Source: Candidatus Pantoea floridensis | GTDB lineage: Bacteria; Pseudomonadota; Gammaproteobacteria; Enterobacterales; Enterobacteriaceae | NCBI RefSeq assembly: GCF_900215435.1 | Contig: NZ_OCMY01000001.1 | Span: 2,356,001-2,420,000 of the forward strand | Reading direction: 5' to 3' | Length of the DNA stretch: 64,000 nucleotides | Shown here: positions 9,908 to 20,100 of the stretch, in pieces | Layout of the letters: each line of letters starts with the position of its first letter | Position numbering within the stretch: position 1 is the stretch's first letter | Translations under genes and position numbers: made by a program | Notes under the pieces: model-generated | Database searches by the model: none | What the model was told of the DNA's origin: nothing | What the model saw: only the letters and a program-made list of their open reading frames with translations

Positions 9908-11860
9908 ATGATTGAGTTTTTGCGTTTCCCGGTGAAGCTGACCTTCGCGCTGGTTGCAGCGTTGATGATTGGCTTTCACTTCAATCTGGAAACGCCGCGT
10001 TGGGCGGTAATGACCGCCGGCATTGTGGCCGGCGGTACCGCTTTTGCTGCGGGGGGCGATCCCTACTCTGGCGCACTGCGCTATCGCGGCATCCTGCGCA
10101 TCATCGGTACCTTCATTGGCTGTATCGCTGCGCTTACAATCATGATTGCCACGGTGCGTGCGCCGGTGGTCATGTTGCTGATCTGCTGCATGTGGGCGGG
10201 CATGTGCGTCTGGCTCTCGTCGCTGATCAAAGTTGAAAACTCTTACGCGCTCGGTCTTGCCGGTTACACCGCGCTGATCATTGTGGTTACCGCCGATGCC
10301 AGCGGTGGCTTAACATTGGCGCCGCAATATGCGGTTGAGCGCTGCAGTGAAATCGTCATCGGTATTTTGTGTGCCATTCTCGCCGACATGCTGTTCTCAC
10401 CGCGATCGATCAAAAAAGTGATTGAGCAGGAAGTGGATGCGCTGCTAGTGGCGCACTACAAGCTATTGCAAATGTGCGTAGCGCATGAGGATAAAGAGGA
10501 AGTCGATAAAGCCTGGAGCGCGTTAGTGCGTCGCACCACGGCACTTAGCGGCATGCGAAGTCAGCTGATGATGGAATCTTCACGCTGGAAAAATGCCAGT
10601 CGCCGCCTGCAAATGCTCAACACCTTATCGCTGACGATGATCACTCAGGCCGCCGAAACCTTCCTGATTCAGAACTCGCGCCCGGAATACATTCCACCGC
10701 ACTACCGTTTATTGATCGAAAAAGAGGTCAGTAGCGTCGACGATGTGCATAAGCGCATGAAGGTAATGCGGCGATTAATTGGCGTCAGCAGTAAAGCTGT
10801 CCCGGTGACGCTGGCGAGTTGGGTTGGCGCGGCGACGGAATATCTTTTACTGATCAATGGGGTAAAAAGTAACAGTCGCATCACCACCTTAGAAGAGAAT
10901 ATTCTGCAGCGTGAAGTGGTGATTCAGGCGCGTTCAGCTGAAACCCATCATGCAATGATCAACGGCGTGCGCACTTTTGTGGCGACCGCGCTGGGTTCAC
11001 TGTTCTGGTTGTATACCGGCTGGACCTCGGGAAGTGGTTGTATGGTCATGCTGGCGGTGATTACCGCGCTAGCGATGCGCATGCCCAATCCGCTGCTGAT
11101 GGCCAAAGACTTCCTCTACGGAATGACGGTAGCCGTGCCGCTTGGCGCGCTCTACTTCGTTTTTATTCTGCCCGCCACGCAGCAAAGTGCACTGCTGTTG
11201 TGTATTGCCATCGGCGCGCTGGGCTTTATCGGCGGCATCTTCGTGCAGCGTCGCCAGCTTGGTACGCTGGGTGCCCTGATTGGTACCCTGAATGTGCTGG
11301 TGCTGGATAACCCGATGAAGTTCGAGTTCAACGTGTTCCTCGATAACGTGCTGGGCCAGGTGATTGGCTGCTTTGTGGCGATGATGGTGATTTTACTGAT
11401 TCGCGATAAATCCAAAGCGCGTACCGGACGTAAATTGCTGAACCGCTTTATGTATGCTGCCGTCGCGGCGCTGACGACTAATCAGGCGCGTCGCCGTGAA
11501 AATCATCTGCCGGCGCTGTATCAGCAACTGTTCTTGCTGCTCAATCTTTTCCCAGGCGATATCGATAAGTATCGCATTGCGCTGACGCTGATTATTGGGC
11601 ATCAACGCCTGCGCAATGCGGAAGTGCCGGTGAATGCTGATCTGTCGGCCTATCATCGTCAGTTACGCCATACGGCGGATAGCATCATTTCAGCCACCAG
11701 CGATGATAAGCGCCGCTATTACTTCCAGCGTTTGCTGCAGGAGCTAGATGTTTACCAAGAGAAGCTGCAGCACTATTCTGCTCCCATCAACGTTACCGAA
11801 CCGGTGAAGCGGTTGGCGCTGATGTTGGATAAGTATCAGAACACCTTAATACAAATCTGA
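9908..11860 (+). CDS. aaeB: AaeB, aromatic carboxylic acid efflux pump (FUSC family)
   Basis: 650 residues. Two hydrophobic blocks (roughly residues 10-170 and 355-500) are each followed by a large cytoplasmic region, the FUSC/aromatic acid exporter (ArAE) architecture. It is the inner-membrane transporter of the AaeAB pump, a relief valve for toxic hydroxylated aromatic acids. It is the last gene of aaeXAB, with a GC-rich hairpin 5 nt after the stop codon. Confidence 0.95.
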   Translation: MIEFLRFPVKLTFALVAALMIGFHFNLETPRWAVMTAGIVAGGTAFAAGGDPYSGALRYRGILRIIGTFIGCIAALTIMIATVRAPVVMLLICCMWAGMCVWLSSLIKVENSYALGLAGYTALIIVVTADASGGLTLAPQYAVERCSEIVIGILCAILADMLFSPRSIKKVIEQEVDALLVAHYKLLQMCVAHEDKEEVDKAWSALVRRTTALSGMRSQLMMESSRWKNASRRLQMLNTLSLTMITQAAETFLIQNSRPEYIPPHYRLLIEKEVSSVDDVHKRMKVMRRLIGVSSKAVPVTLASWVGAATEYLLLINGVKSNSRITTLEENILQREVVIQARSAETHHAMINGVRTFVATALGSLFWLYTGWTSGSGCMVMLAVITALAMRMPNPLLMAKDFLYGMTVAVPLGALYFVFILPATQQSALLLCIAIGALGFIGGIFVQRRQLGTLGALIGTLNVLVLDNPMKFEFNVFLDNVLGQVIGCFVAMMVILLIRDKSKARTGRKLLNRFMYAAVAALTTNQARRRENHLPALYQQLFLLLNLFPGDIDKYRIALTLIIGHQRLRNAEVPVNADLSAYHRQLRHTADSIISATSDDKRRYYFQRLLQELDVYQEKLQHYSAPINVTEPVKRLALMLDKYQNTLIQI

Positions 11861-11864
11861 AACT

Positions 11865-11893
11865 GGCCGCTGCAGCGCGCAGCGGCCTTGTTG
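11865..11893 (+). terminator. Probable terminator after aaeB
   Basis: A 9-bp perfect stem GGCCGCTGC/GCAGCGGCC with loop AGCGC, followed by TTGTTG. The stem is strong but the U-tract is poor, so termination may be partial. It separates aaeB from the downstream aldehyde dehydrogenase gene. Confidence 0.55.
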
Positions 11894-11971
11894 ATCCCAC
11901 GTTGACACAAAAACCTCCCTTATTGGCATCTATACTTTCCTGACAGGACGTAAACTGACTGGAGAAAACTG

Positions 11972-13426
11972 ATGTCCACCTCCCTGCAACAACATGAATT
12001 GTTCAAGACGGGCTATTTCGCCGATGGCCAATGGCACAACGCCAGCGCAACCTTTGAGGTCACTAATCCTGCCACCGGCGACGTTTTAGCGCAGGTAGCG
12101 AAAGCCGGTAAACAGGAAACCGAACAGGCGATTGCCGCCGCACAGCTTGCGTTTCCCGCCTGGCGCGATAAAACCGCTAAGGCGCGTGCCGACATCCTCA
12201 ATCGCTGGTATCAGCTGATTATCGAAAACAAAAGCTGGCTGGGCCAGTTGATGACGGCCGAGCAGGGCAAACCGCTCAAAGAAGCCGAAGGCGAAGTGGA
12301 ATACGCCGCCAGCTTTATTCAGTGGTTTGCCGAGCAGGCGAAACGCGCCAACGGCGAAATTATCCCGCCCGCTAAAGCGGGCTCGCGCATTCTGGCGACG
12401 CGCGAACCGATTGGCGTGGTGGCGGCCATCACGCCGTGGAATTTCCCGATGGCGATGCTGACGCGCAAACTTGGTCCTGCGCTGGCTGCTGGTTGTACTG
12501 GCATCATCAAACCTGCCAATAACACCCCGCTGAGCGCCTTTGCGCTGCTGGCGCTGGCGCAGAAAGCCGGGGTGCCGGATGGCGTGCTGAATGCGGTCGC
12601 GGGTGATACGCATGCGATCAGTGACGCCATTATGGCAAGCAAAGTGGTGCGTAAAATCTCCTTCACCGGTTCAACTGCCGTGGGGAAAACGCTGATGCGC
12701 AACGCTGCGGAAACCATGAAAAAAGTCTCAATGGAACTCGGCGGCAATGCGCCTTACATCGTGTTTGATGACGCTGATATTGATGCGGCGGTACAGGGCG
12801 CCATTGCCAATAAATTTCGTAATGCCGGGCAGGTATGCGTTAGCGTCAACCGCTTTTATGTGCATAACGCCGTCTACGATCGCTTCGTCAACCAGCTGGC
12901 AGAGGCCGTTGGCAAACTCAAAGTGGGTAACGGCGTGGAAGAGGGCGTTATTGTCGGGCCGCTGATTGAAAAATCAGCGCTGGAGAAAGTCGAGGAACAC
13001 GTCAAAGACGCGTTGAGTAAAGGTGGCAAACTGCTGGTCGGCGGTGAACGCCATCCGCTTGGCGGCAATTTCTGGCAACCCACCGTTATCACTGAAGCCC
13101 ATGAAGAGATGAAGCTGGCCCAGGAAGAGACGTTTGGCCCGGTGGCAGCATGCTTCCGTTTCGATGATGAAGCAGAGGTGATTCAACGCGCCAACAATAC
13201 TGAATTTGGTCTGGCGGCTTATTTCTACACGCAGAATTTACAGCGCGTGTTCCGCGTATCGGCGGCGTTGGAGGCGGGCATGATCGGTATTAACGAATGT
13301 GCGGTCTCCACCGAGCTGGCACCGTTTGGCGGAGTGAAAGAGTCTGGGCTAGGACGTGAAGGTTCGGTGCTGGGGATGGAAGAGTATCTGGAAGTGAAAG
13401 CGCTGCATCTGGGTGGACTGGCTTAG
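11972..13426 (+). CDS. gabD: NAD(P)-dependent succinate-semialdehyde dehydrogenase-like aldehyde dehydrogenase
   Basis: 484 residues, very similar along its whole length to E. coli GabD. These enzymes oxidise succinate semialdehyde to succinate, linking GABA breakdown to the TCA cycle. The general base E255 (MELGGNAP) and nucleophile C289 (NAGQVCVS) are in place. In GabD the nucleophile is followed two residues on by a second Cys; here that residue is S291. No gabT, gabP or puu gene lies nearby, so the physiological substrate is uncertain. It is inserted between aaeB and yhcO relative to K-12. An ACTGGAGAAA ribosome site precedes the ATG. Confidence 0.82.
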   Translation: MSTSLQQHELFKTGYFADGQWHNASATFEVTNPATGDVLAQVAKAGKQETEQAIAAAQLAFPAWRDKTAKARADILNRWYQLIIENKSWLGQLMTAEQGKPLKEAEGEVEYAASFIQWFAEQAKRANGEIIPPAKAGSRILATREPIGVVAAITPWNFPMAMLTRKLGPALAAGCTGIIKPANNTPLSAFALLALAQKAGVPDGVLNAVAGDTHAISDAIMASKVVRKISFTGSTAVGKTLMRNAAETMKKVSMELGGNAPYIVFDDADIDAAVQGAIANKFRNAGQVCVSVNRFYVHNAVYDRFVNQLAEAVGKLKVGNGVEEGVIVGPLIEKSALEKVEEHVKDALSKGGKLLVGGERHPLGGNFWQPTVITEAHEEMKLAQEETFGPVAACFRFDDEAEVIQRANNTEFGLAAYFYTQNLQRVFRVSAALEAGMIGINECAVSTELAPFGGVKESGLGREGSVLGMEEYLEVKALHLGGLA

Positions 13427-13451
13427 TCGCTGCAATTATGAGGGCGTCATG

Positions 13452-13721
13452 ATGAGAACCGAGCGTTTCGATTTCGACGAAATCGTCGATCAAGCCCATT
13501 TCTTCCGACAGTTTAGCGATCGTTTTTTTCTTGCCGATCTCGCCATCAACGATCTCGACGATCTTTGGGGCGCGATTATCGGTGAGCAGCTGCCGCTACC
13601 GCTGGAGATTGAGTTTGTAAATCTGGGGAAAGGGCAGAAACGCCGGTATGGCGCCTTGATTCTGCTATTTGATGAAGCAGAAGAGGAGCTGGAAGGCCAG
13701 CTCCGCTTCAATGTAAAGTAA
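13452..13721 (+). CDS. yhcO: YhcO, barstar-family protein
   Basis: 89 residues in the barstar (ribonuclease inhibitor) family. It is acidic, with the conserved C-terminal block GALILLFDEAEEELEGQLRFNV. The role in enterobacteria is not established, and no barnase-type partner is adjacent. There are tandem ATGs at 13449 and 13452; the second has better spacing (7 nt) from GAGGG and gives a protein the same length as E. coli YhcO to its FDFDE motif. It lies 25 nt after the aldehyde dehydrogenase and may share its transcript. Confidence 0.88.
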   Translation: MRTERFDFDEIVDQAHFFRQFSDRFFLADLAINDLDDLWGAIIGEQLPLPLEIEFVNLGKGQKRRYGALILLFDEAEEELEGQLRFNVK

Positions 13722-13745
13722 AAAAGGGCCCCGGCGAGCGGGGCC
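13721..13745 (-). terminator. Terminator for the yhcN-like array
   Basis: A 7-bp stem GGCCCCG/CGGGGCC with loop of 5, preceded on the plus strand by a run of A. Read on the minus strand this is a stem followed by a T-run, a standard Rho-independent terminator for the leftward yhcN-like genes. On the plus strand it lacks a T-tract. Confidence 0.75.
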
Positions 13746-13772
13746 AAAGGGTTCGTCTTAACTGACGAGGAA

Positions 13773-14039
13773 TTACTTATACAGCTCAGCGGTCATGTGA
13801 TAGCTGTCGCCGGTTTTGGCTTCAATCACTTTATAAGCGCTGGCGCCTTGCGCATCGGCTTTCTGAGAAAGCTCAGCGCGATAATCCATTGGCGAACCGC
13901 CGGTTCCGCTGATTGAAATAGTGCTGCCGGTAGGTTGCAGATTCTGCGCCTGTTGTTCGGTGACCAGTTGTGCTGCAGAAGCACCAAAGGCGAGCAGGGA
14001 AAGCAGGCTAGCAGTTGCGATGGTTGTTTTGATTTTCAT
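13773..14039 (-). CDS. YhcN-like DUF1471 periplasmic protein, paralogue A
   Basis: 88 residues: signal peptide (MKIKTTIATASLLSLLAFGASA), then a DUF1471 (YdgH/BhsA/McbA) domain with the SISGTGGSPMD strand and the terminal signature MTAELYK. E. coli YhcN affects peroxide and acid stress responses and biofilm; for this paralogue that is inference. It has its own GAGGAG ribosome site. It is the third gene of a tandem array of three, all ending AELYK. Confidence 0.88.
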   Translation of the reverse strand: MKIKTTIATASLLSLLAFGASAAQLVTEQQAQNLQPTGSTISISGTGGSPMDYRAELSQKADAQGASAYKVIEAKTGDSYHMTAELYK

Positions 14040-14141
14040 AATTTTCTCCTCGTTTAATCAACAACCTGCGGCATAAAAGGGGGAGGCGGGTCGTCGATCT
14101 ATTGCCTGGCGCGTATTGGGCACCGGACGTTTGATTATTGA

Positions 14142-14408
14142 TTATTTGTACAGTTCAGCAGTGACGTGGAAGGTATCACCACGATTGTTCTCAATGATGC
14201 GGTAATGGCTGGCACCCTGAGCATCAGCTTTCTGTGACAGTTCCTGACGTACATTGGTCTGGTCGCCGTCTACACCGCTCACGCTGATGGTTTGATTCAG
14301 TGATTGCAGCTGTTCAGCTTGCTCGTTAGAGACCAGGCTCGCGGCGCTTGCGCCGAAAGACAGAACAGAAGCCAGACTTAGTACTGCGATAGCTAATTTG
14401 GTTTTCAT
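14142..14408 (-). CDS. YhcN-like DUF1471 periplasmic protein, paralogue B
   Basis: 88 residues with a signal peptide (to about residue 22) and the DUF1471 core: SVSGVDGDQTNVRQELSQKADAQGASHYRIIE and terminal VTAELYK. It is the most divergent of the three: the GSPMD motif after the first strand is GDQTN here. A GGAGAG ribosome site precedes the ATG. The spacers on both sides share a CAACCTG...GGCA...CGGGTCG pattern, which suggests that genes and spacers were duplicated together. Confidence 0.88.
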   Translation of the reverse strand: MKTKLAIAVLSLASVLSFGASAASLVSNEQAEQLQSLNQTISVSGVDGDQTNVRQELSQKADAQGASHYRIIENNRGDTFHVTAELYK

Positions 14409-14498
14409 TATTCACTCTCCTGAAATTTGGGCTGGCAACCTGAGAGGCAAAAGCGTCTCAAACGGGTCGCCGTTCACATTGCGTCTTGAATCAGTAAC

Positions 14499-14762
14499 TT
14501 ATTTGTACAATTCAGCGGTAGCGTGATAGCTGTCACCGGTGTTCGCCTCGATCACGCGGTAAGCTTTCGCGCCCTGCTGATCGGCTTTATCGTTAAGCTG
14601 CTGACGGATATCCATTGGAGAACCGCCCACGCCGCTGACGCTGATGGTGCCTGCGGGTTGCAGATTCGCGGCCTGTTCGGCGTTGATAGAATCTGCTGCA
14701 AAAGCACCAAATGACAGAGCAGAGAGAATACTTAAAGTTGCGATAGTAGTTTTAACGTTCAT
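14499..14762 (-). CDS. yhcN: YhcN, DUF1471 periplasmic stress protein
   Basis: 87 residues and the closest of the three to E. coli YhcN (AADSINAEQAANLQPAGTISVSGVGGSPMDIRQQLNDKAD). It has a signal peptide cleaved near AFA-AD and ends HATAELYK. It is the promoter-proximal gene of the array and presumably the ancestral copy. Upstream on the minus strand lie a TATACT hexamer and a CRP-like palindrome (14803-14818). Confidence 0.9.
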   Translation of the reverse strand: MNVKTTIATLSILSALSFGAFAADSINAEQAANLQPAGTISVSGVGGSPMDIRQQLNDKADQQGAKAYRVIEANTGDSYHATAELYK

Positions 14763-14802
14763 GATATTTTTCCTCGTCGTCTATTTTTATCTTTTTCTTT
14801 CG

Positions 14803-14818
14803 TGTGATTTGCATCACG
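14803..14818. promoter_or_regulatory. CRP-like site upstream of yhcN
   Basis: TGTGA-TTTGCA-TCACG, one base from the CRP consensus TGTGA-N6-TCACA. It lies 41-56 bp upstream of the yhcN ATG, just downstream of a minus-strand TATACT (about 14825-14830). If that hexamer is the -10, the site overlaps the transcription start and would suit repression rather than activation. Confidence 0.45.
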
Positions 14819-15216
14819 AAACTAAGTATAGATCTAATCACCCATGAAATTAATATCCAGCTAATAATGTTTGGTTGTAATTCTTTATCCTTATGGCACT
14901 TTTTTAGAACCTGAAGTTATAAAAAACGCCTGGATCTTAACCAGAGGCGGTTATTTCAAAGTAAAAACAATGATCTACATCAAATTATCTTTTAGTGCGA
15001 AAGATCGTGGTTGATCTCGCTGGCTGATACGCAATGAGAAGGGAATGACACTGAGCACGTAATGTAAAGCAGTGTAAAATAGCGCATTAGGTTAAGCAGG
15101 AGCAAAGGTCGTACCAATTTTGGAAGATGCAGATAACCGCTGGGTATATGGATAACTTATTATTTACAAAGGGATTTGTGACAGATTGGTTAAATAAGGG
15201 GCGAGAAGGGGAATAA

Positions 15217-15239
15217 TACCGGCAGTCGAACTGCCGGTA
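15217..15239 (-). terminator. Hairpin terminator after argR
   Basis: A 9-bp perfect stem TACCGGCAG/CTGCCGGTA with loop of 5, beginning about 12 bp beyond the argR stop on the minus strand and followed there by TTATTCCCC. Confidence 0.6.
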
Positions 15240-15251
15240 ATCTGCAGGGTT

Positions 15252-15725
<474 letters not shown>

Positions 15726-15769
15726 CTACCAATAAAAAGAGGGTTGCAGCAGGCAACAGGCCCGCAGCA

Positions 15770-15807
15770 GATAAATTATTATGCATTTAGATGAATTTTT
15801 ATGCAAT
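15770..15807 (-). promoter_or_regulatory. argR promoter with two ARG boxes
   Basis: On the minus strand TTGCAT and CATAAT hexamers are separated by 17 bp (15801-15806 and 15778-15783). They fall within two ARG-box-like palindromes: TAAAT-TATT-ATGCA (core 15772-15785) and TGAAT-TTTT-ATGCA (core 15792-15805). The centres are 20 bp apart, that is 18-bp boxes with a 2-bp gap. The layout implies that bound ArgR excludes RNA polymerase, i.e. autorepression. Confidence 0.75.
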
Positions 15808-15965
15808 GAATCTGATGAGAGAATCGCGGTAATGACCTGCGGGGGCGAGATCATACCAGAGTTTTTCGGCACGCCAAAATCGCGGGTTGGCGCGCAAAGC
15901 GAAGGTTGCAATGTTGTTATATTATTGAGGTGGTAACAAAAATATTGATGATCATTGCCGTCCAT

Positions 15966-16146
15966 TGTCTTCTGGCTGCGAATGTATCATTCAGGCGACT
16001 TCTGAAGTAGAGATGTCTCGGGAGCCGATTGCGGCGTGATGTTAAGTGCGCGACAGGTTTAGTCGCTATCGCCTGAGAAGTTGATTAAACTCGTAACCTG
16101 ATGGATTTTCGGCATATCTCTGCCCCACCTTAATAAGGAGTTCAGG
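15966..16146 (+). other. mdh upstream region
   Basis: Together with 15723-15965 this makes the 424-bp argR-mdh divergent gap. I see no gene. An AAGGAG ribosome site lies 8 bp before the mdh ATG. A strong -35/-10 pair for mdh was not obvious by eye. Control of mdh by CRP and ArcA is known in E. coli, but no clean site is visible here. Confidence 0.3.
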
Positions 16147-17082
16147 ATGAAAGTTGCCGTTCTCGGTGCCGCTGGTGGTATTGGCCAGGCACTCGCACTA
16201 CTGCTTAAAACGCAATTACCCGCAGGCTCAGCACTCTCACTTTATGATATCGCTCCGGTAACCCCGGGTGTCGCGGTGGATCTCAGCCATATTCCTACTG
16301 CCGTAACCGTTGAAGGGTTCAGCGGTGAAGATGCGACGCCAGCGCTGCACGGCGCTGACGTAGTACTGATCTCAGCCGGTGTGGCACGTAAACCGGGCAT
16401 GGATCGCGCCGACCTGTTTAACGTTAACGCCGGTATCGTACGTAACCTGATTGAACAGGTTGCCAGCACCGCGCCTAAAGCGCTGATTGGCGTCATCACC
16501 AATCCAGTCAACACCACGGTGGCAATTGCGGCCGAAGTGCTGAAGAAAGCGGGCGTATATGACAAGAACCGCCTGTTTGGCGTTTCGACCCTTGATATTA
16601 TCCGCGCCAATACCTTTGTGGCGGCGCTGAAAGGCAAGCAACCTAACGAGATTGAAGTGCCAGTGGTGGGCGGGCACTCGGGCGTGACCATTTTGCCGCT
16701 GCTGTCACAGGTGAAAGGCGTAAGCTTCAGCGAGCAGGAAGTCGCGGATCTCACCAAACGTATTCAGAATGCGGGCACCGAAGTGGTGGAAGCCAAAGCC
16801 GGTGGCGGATCGGCGACGCTGTCGATGGGGCAAGCGGCGGCACGTTTCGGTCTGTCGCTGATTCGCGCGCTGCAAGGCGAAGCCAATGTTGTGGAGTGCG
16901 CCTATGTAGAAGGCGATGGCGAATACGCCCGTTTCTTCTCACAGCCGCTGCTGCTGGGTAAAAACGGCATTGTTGAGCGTCGCCCGCTTGGCACGCTGAG
17001 TGCTTTCGAACAGCAAGCGCTCAACGGCATGCTGGAAACGCTGAAGAAAGATATCGCGCAGGGCGAAGAGTTTGTGAAGTGA
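16147..17082 (+). CDS. mdh: Malate dehydrogenase
   Basis: 311 residues, NAD-dependent malate dehydrogenase of the TCA cycle (malate to oxaloacetate). The Rossmann glycine motif GAAGGIGQ is at 7-14, the substrate-binding arginines lie in [13 protein letters not shown], and catalytic His177 is in GGHSG. The length and the argR-mdh divergent order match E. coli. Its 3' end faces mscM, an arrangement not found in K-12, so the following terminator marks a synteny break. Confidence 0.98.
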   Translation: MKVAVLGAAGGIGQALALLLKTQLPAGSALSLYDIAPVTPGVAVDLSHIPTAVTVEGFSGEDATPALHGADVVLISAGVARKPGMDRADLFNVNAGIVRNLIEQVASTAPKALIGVITNPVNTTVAIAAEVLKKAGVYDKNRLFGVSTLDIIRANTFVAALKGKQPNEIEVPVVGGHSGVTILPLLSQVKGVSFSEQEVADLTKRIQNAGTEVVEAKAGGGSATLSMGQAAARFGLSLIRALQGEANVVECAYVEGDGEYARFFSQPLLLGKNGIVERRPLGTLSAFEQQALNGMLETLKKDIAQGEEFVK

Positions 17083-17104
17083 TGCACGCTGAGCGGCAAT
17101 AAAA

Positions 17105-17138
17105 AAACGCCCGGTCTTAGCCGGGCGTTTGGTTTTTA
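17105..17138. terminator. Bidirectional terminator between mdh and mscM
   Basis: A 10-bp stem AAACGCCCGG/CCGGGCGTTT with loop TCTTAG, flanked by A-rich sequence on the left and GGTTTTT on the right, so it can act for both convergent genes. Confidence 0.85.
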
Positions 17139-20100
17139 TAATCCGCCAGATTTGAAGGTCTTATTGGCGGGCGCACCGTTGCTGGCGGGGTTTTGCTTTC
17201 CCAGCGTTTCCATACGCACCTGGAACGGTGGGAATGGCATCTCAATGCCGTGCTCTTCAAAGCCGCGCAGAATTAGCTGATGCAGTTCATGGCGCAGCGG
17301 CATGCGATGTCCCATCTCCGCAGCATGCACGCGTAGTTCAAACAGCTGGATACCTTGCTGCAAATCGACCAGGAACACATCTGGTGCCGGCATATCAAGC
17401 ACATAGGTACAGCGATCGGCTGCCTGTTTAAGGATGTTGGTGACTTCATCACTGTTTACGCGGGCAGGAGCCGGAATCGTCAGCACCACACGGGTGACCG
17501 AATCCGACAGCGACCAGTTAACAAATTGCTCAGTAATGAACGCCTTATTCGGCACAATGATCTCTTTGCGGTCCCAGTCGGTAATGGTGGTGGCGCGGGT
17601 GTTGATGCGGGTAATACTGCCGGTCAGATCGCGAATAGTCACGGTATCGCCGATACGAATCGGTTTCTCAAACAGGATAATCAGGCCGGAGATAAAGTTG
17701 GCGAATATCTCCTGCATCCCGAAGCCTAACCCCAGACCTAACGCGGCAACCAGCCACTGCAGCTTCGACCACTCAATCCCCATCATCGAGAAGCCAATCA
17801 GGCCACCAATCAGCATTAGCGCATATTTGGTCAGGGTGGTAATCGCGTAGCCGGTGCCTGGCGCCAGGCTAAGATGCTGTAACAGCGCCAGCTCGAGCAA
17901 AGCAGGCATATTACGCACCAGCTGGGTGGTGATGATCAGTACCAGAATGGCAATCAGCACCGCGCCCAGCGTAATCGCCTGCACGCTATCAACACCTTGT
18001 ATCGTGGTGCTGGCGTTCCACAGCGGAATGTTATCAAGGAAGCTAAACGCCGAATGAATTTCAGACCACAGCACAATCACCGAAACCAGGGCAATCAGCG
18101 TGAGAATGGAACGCACCAGGCGCAGCGACTGCGCGCTGATCTCATCCAGATCAATACTCGGCTCATCAATTTCGATGGTGTCGGCATTCGCGGGCGTTGA
18201 CTGCTCTTTCTCTTCTTCACTGCGTGCACGGTTGGCCAGCATATCGGCTCGACGCTGTCGCGCGCGGTCAAAGGCGATGCGGCGGCGCTGAATCAGCATC
18301 CAGCGGCGGATGATGTGATAAATCACTAGCAGGAAGAACCAGATGCCCACCGACGTTTCCAGACGTGCCAGCAGCGCCTGCGCCGTGGCGAGATAACCGA
18401 TGCAAGAGGCGAAAGCGGCAACCAGCGGCAAGGCAATCATCAGGTTCCACAGAATGCGGTTAACAAAATTGTCGCCGTTGCCCTCTTTATCCAGATAAAG
18501 CGGAATACCGGCACGTTTCAGGCTGACGGTAACAATACTCAGCGCGCCACAAATCAGGATGAAACAGATGCGTCCCAGTGTGCCTGAGAATTGCGGATCG
18601 TCGAGATTGGCGAAGGCGATCAGCAGCATGATGAGCGGCACAATCAAGCCAACCGACAGCGAGTAATAGCGCATTGCCCGCGCTACGCGCGCCTGTGGCC
18701 AGCGGAAATGCACCACGAATAAACCATCCGGACGGGCAAAGGCGGCGCTGATCATAAAGGCCCACAGCAACGGCAGCGTGGCGGTAATGCCATCGCCAAT
18801 CGCCACGGCGAACGGATAGGGCCAGGCATGCTGTAAGCCATAACCGAGTGCCGCCCATAGCACCGGCAGCGGCACCGCCACCAAAATCGACCAAAATACG
18901 GTACGTAGCGTCAGGCTGAAGCGGTCTTGCGTGACTTTACCGACGCGGCTGGCGGAACGCTGCATAAAGGCGTTGTAGTGACGGCGTGAGCTGATGCTGA
19001 AGCCAACCAGTAGCACCGCACCAATAATCGGCAACACGGTTTCGCGGTTGGTGAACATCATCGCCAGCGCTTTGCCGAGCTGGCCAGCGGTGTCCAGCGA
19101 CAGTAAACGCTTAAGATCCTGCGCCATCTCAACCGGGAAATTCAGGCCGATGGTGTTAACGTCAGCGGTCCAGAATAGATAGCGATGCGTCGCATCTTTG
19201 ACTTCCGCCAGCGCATCCTGCAGCTGCGTATTGGAAACTTTAAGCTTGGTGATTTCCAGAATCAGCGTATCGCAGCCAGAAATCAGTGAATTCAGTAGCT
19301 CGCGCTGGGTTTTTAGCTGGGCTTCAAGAATGCGGGTTTGTTCACTGCTGAACGGGGAGCCGTCATCCTGCTTTGCTTTACGCAGTTCCTGCTGGCGCTC
19401 AAGCAGATCCTCGTAATGCAGCCGCTGCACGCGCAGTTGGCCCATCTCGCTATCGATCTGCTGGGATTTTGGCATCTCTGGCAGACGCGCCACCTGCGCA
19501 CGCAGCGCCTCGCCTAACAGGTTTGATGCTCCCAACCACTGCGACTGCTCGCGGAGCGTGCTGAGCGCCTGACGTACCTGCAAAGTCTGATTGGTGGCAA
19601 GCCGCTGCTGCGAAGCGACCAGATCCATGCGCTGCGCTTGCTGATTGAGGTCTGCGGACAACTCGCGGTTAACGCGGAACTGATCGCTGATTGAACTCGG
19701 CATATCGCCGCTGTTTTCAGCCAGTTGCTCGGTGCGCTCCAGCGCCAGCTCGGCTTCGCGCTGGCGCTGGTTATTTAGCTGATTACGCAGCGCCTGCAAA
19801 TAGTTATCCAGCTGGGTGGCTTTGCGCTGATGTACTTCGGCACGCATGCGCGCCAGCTCCTGGCGATTATTGGCGGAGAGCTGAGCCAGTTCCAATTCAT
19901 CAACGCGCGCCTTGTTCGCGGCATTTTCTGCCTGACGCACGTATATCTGCGCCTGCGCCAGCGGCGTGGTAGCCGCTGAGGTGTTCTGCGCCCGACGATC
20001 GCTTTCCGTCATTGCGCGGCGTGCGTCCGTTTGCTGCTGCGGCAGCTGCGAAAGCGAATCGCTGATTTCGCGCGCGCGGTCTTGCTCCTGCTGCGCCTGA

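Larger units (their letters stand above)
14763..15251. other. Gene-free argR-yhcN gap with orphan terminator and FNR-like site
   Basis: No credible protein gene lies in these 489 bp. Besides the CRP-like site the stretch holds: a minus-strand terminator at 14921-14949 (stem CGCC-TGG/CCA-GGCG with a 2-nt bulge, then six T on the minus strand); an FNR-like dyad ATGAT-CTAC-ATCAA at 14970-14983; and the hairpin at 15217-15239 that ends argR. The terminator at 14921 has no annotated gene feeding it, so a short minus-strand RNA starting somewhere between 14950 and 15215 is possible. A weak TTGTAA...TATACC pair exists there. Confidence 0.4.

Noticed and set aside
11903..11940. TTGACA...TATACT as a promoter for the gabD-like gene
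   Set aside because: Both hexamers look good, but the 23-bp spacing is too long for a sigma-70 promoter.
15726..15965. 79-codon minus-strand frame in the argR-mdh gap
   Set aside because: It covers the ARG boxes and argR promoter, has no ribosome site and no family resemblance.
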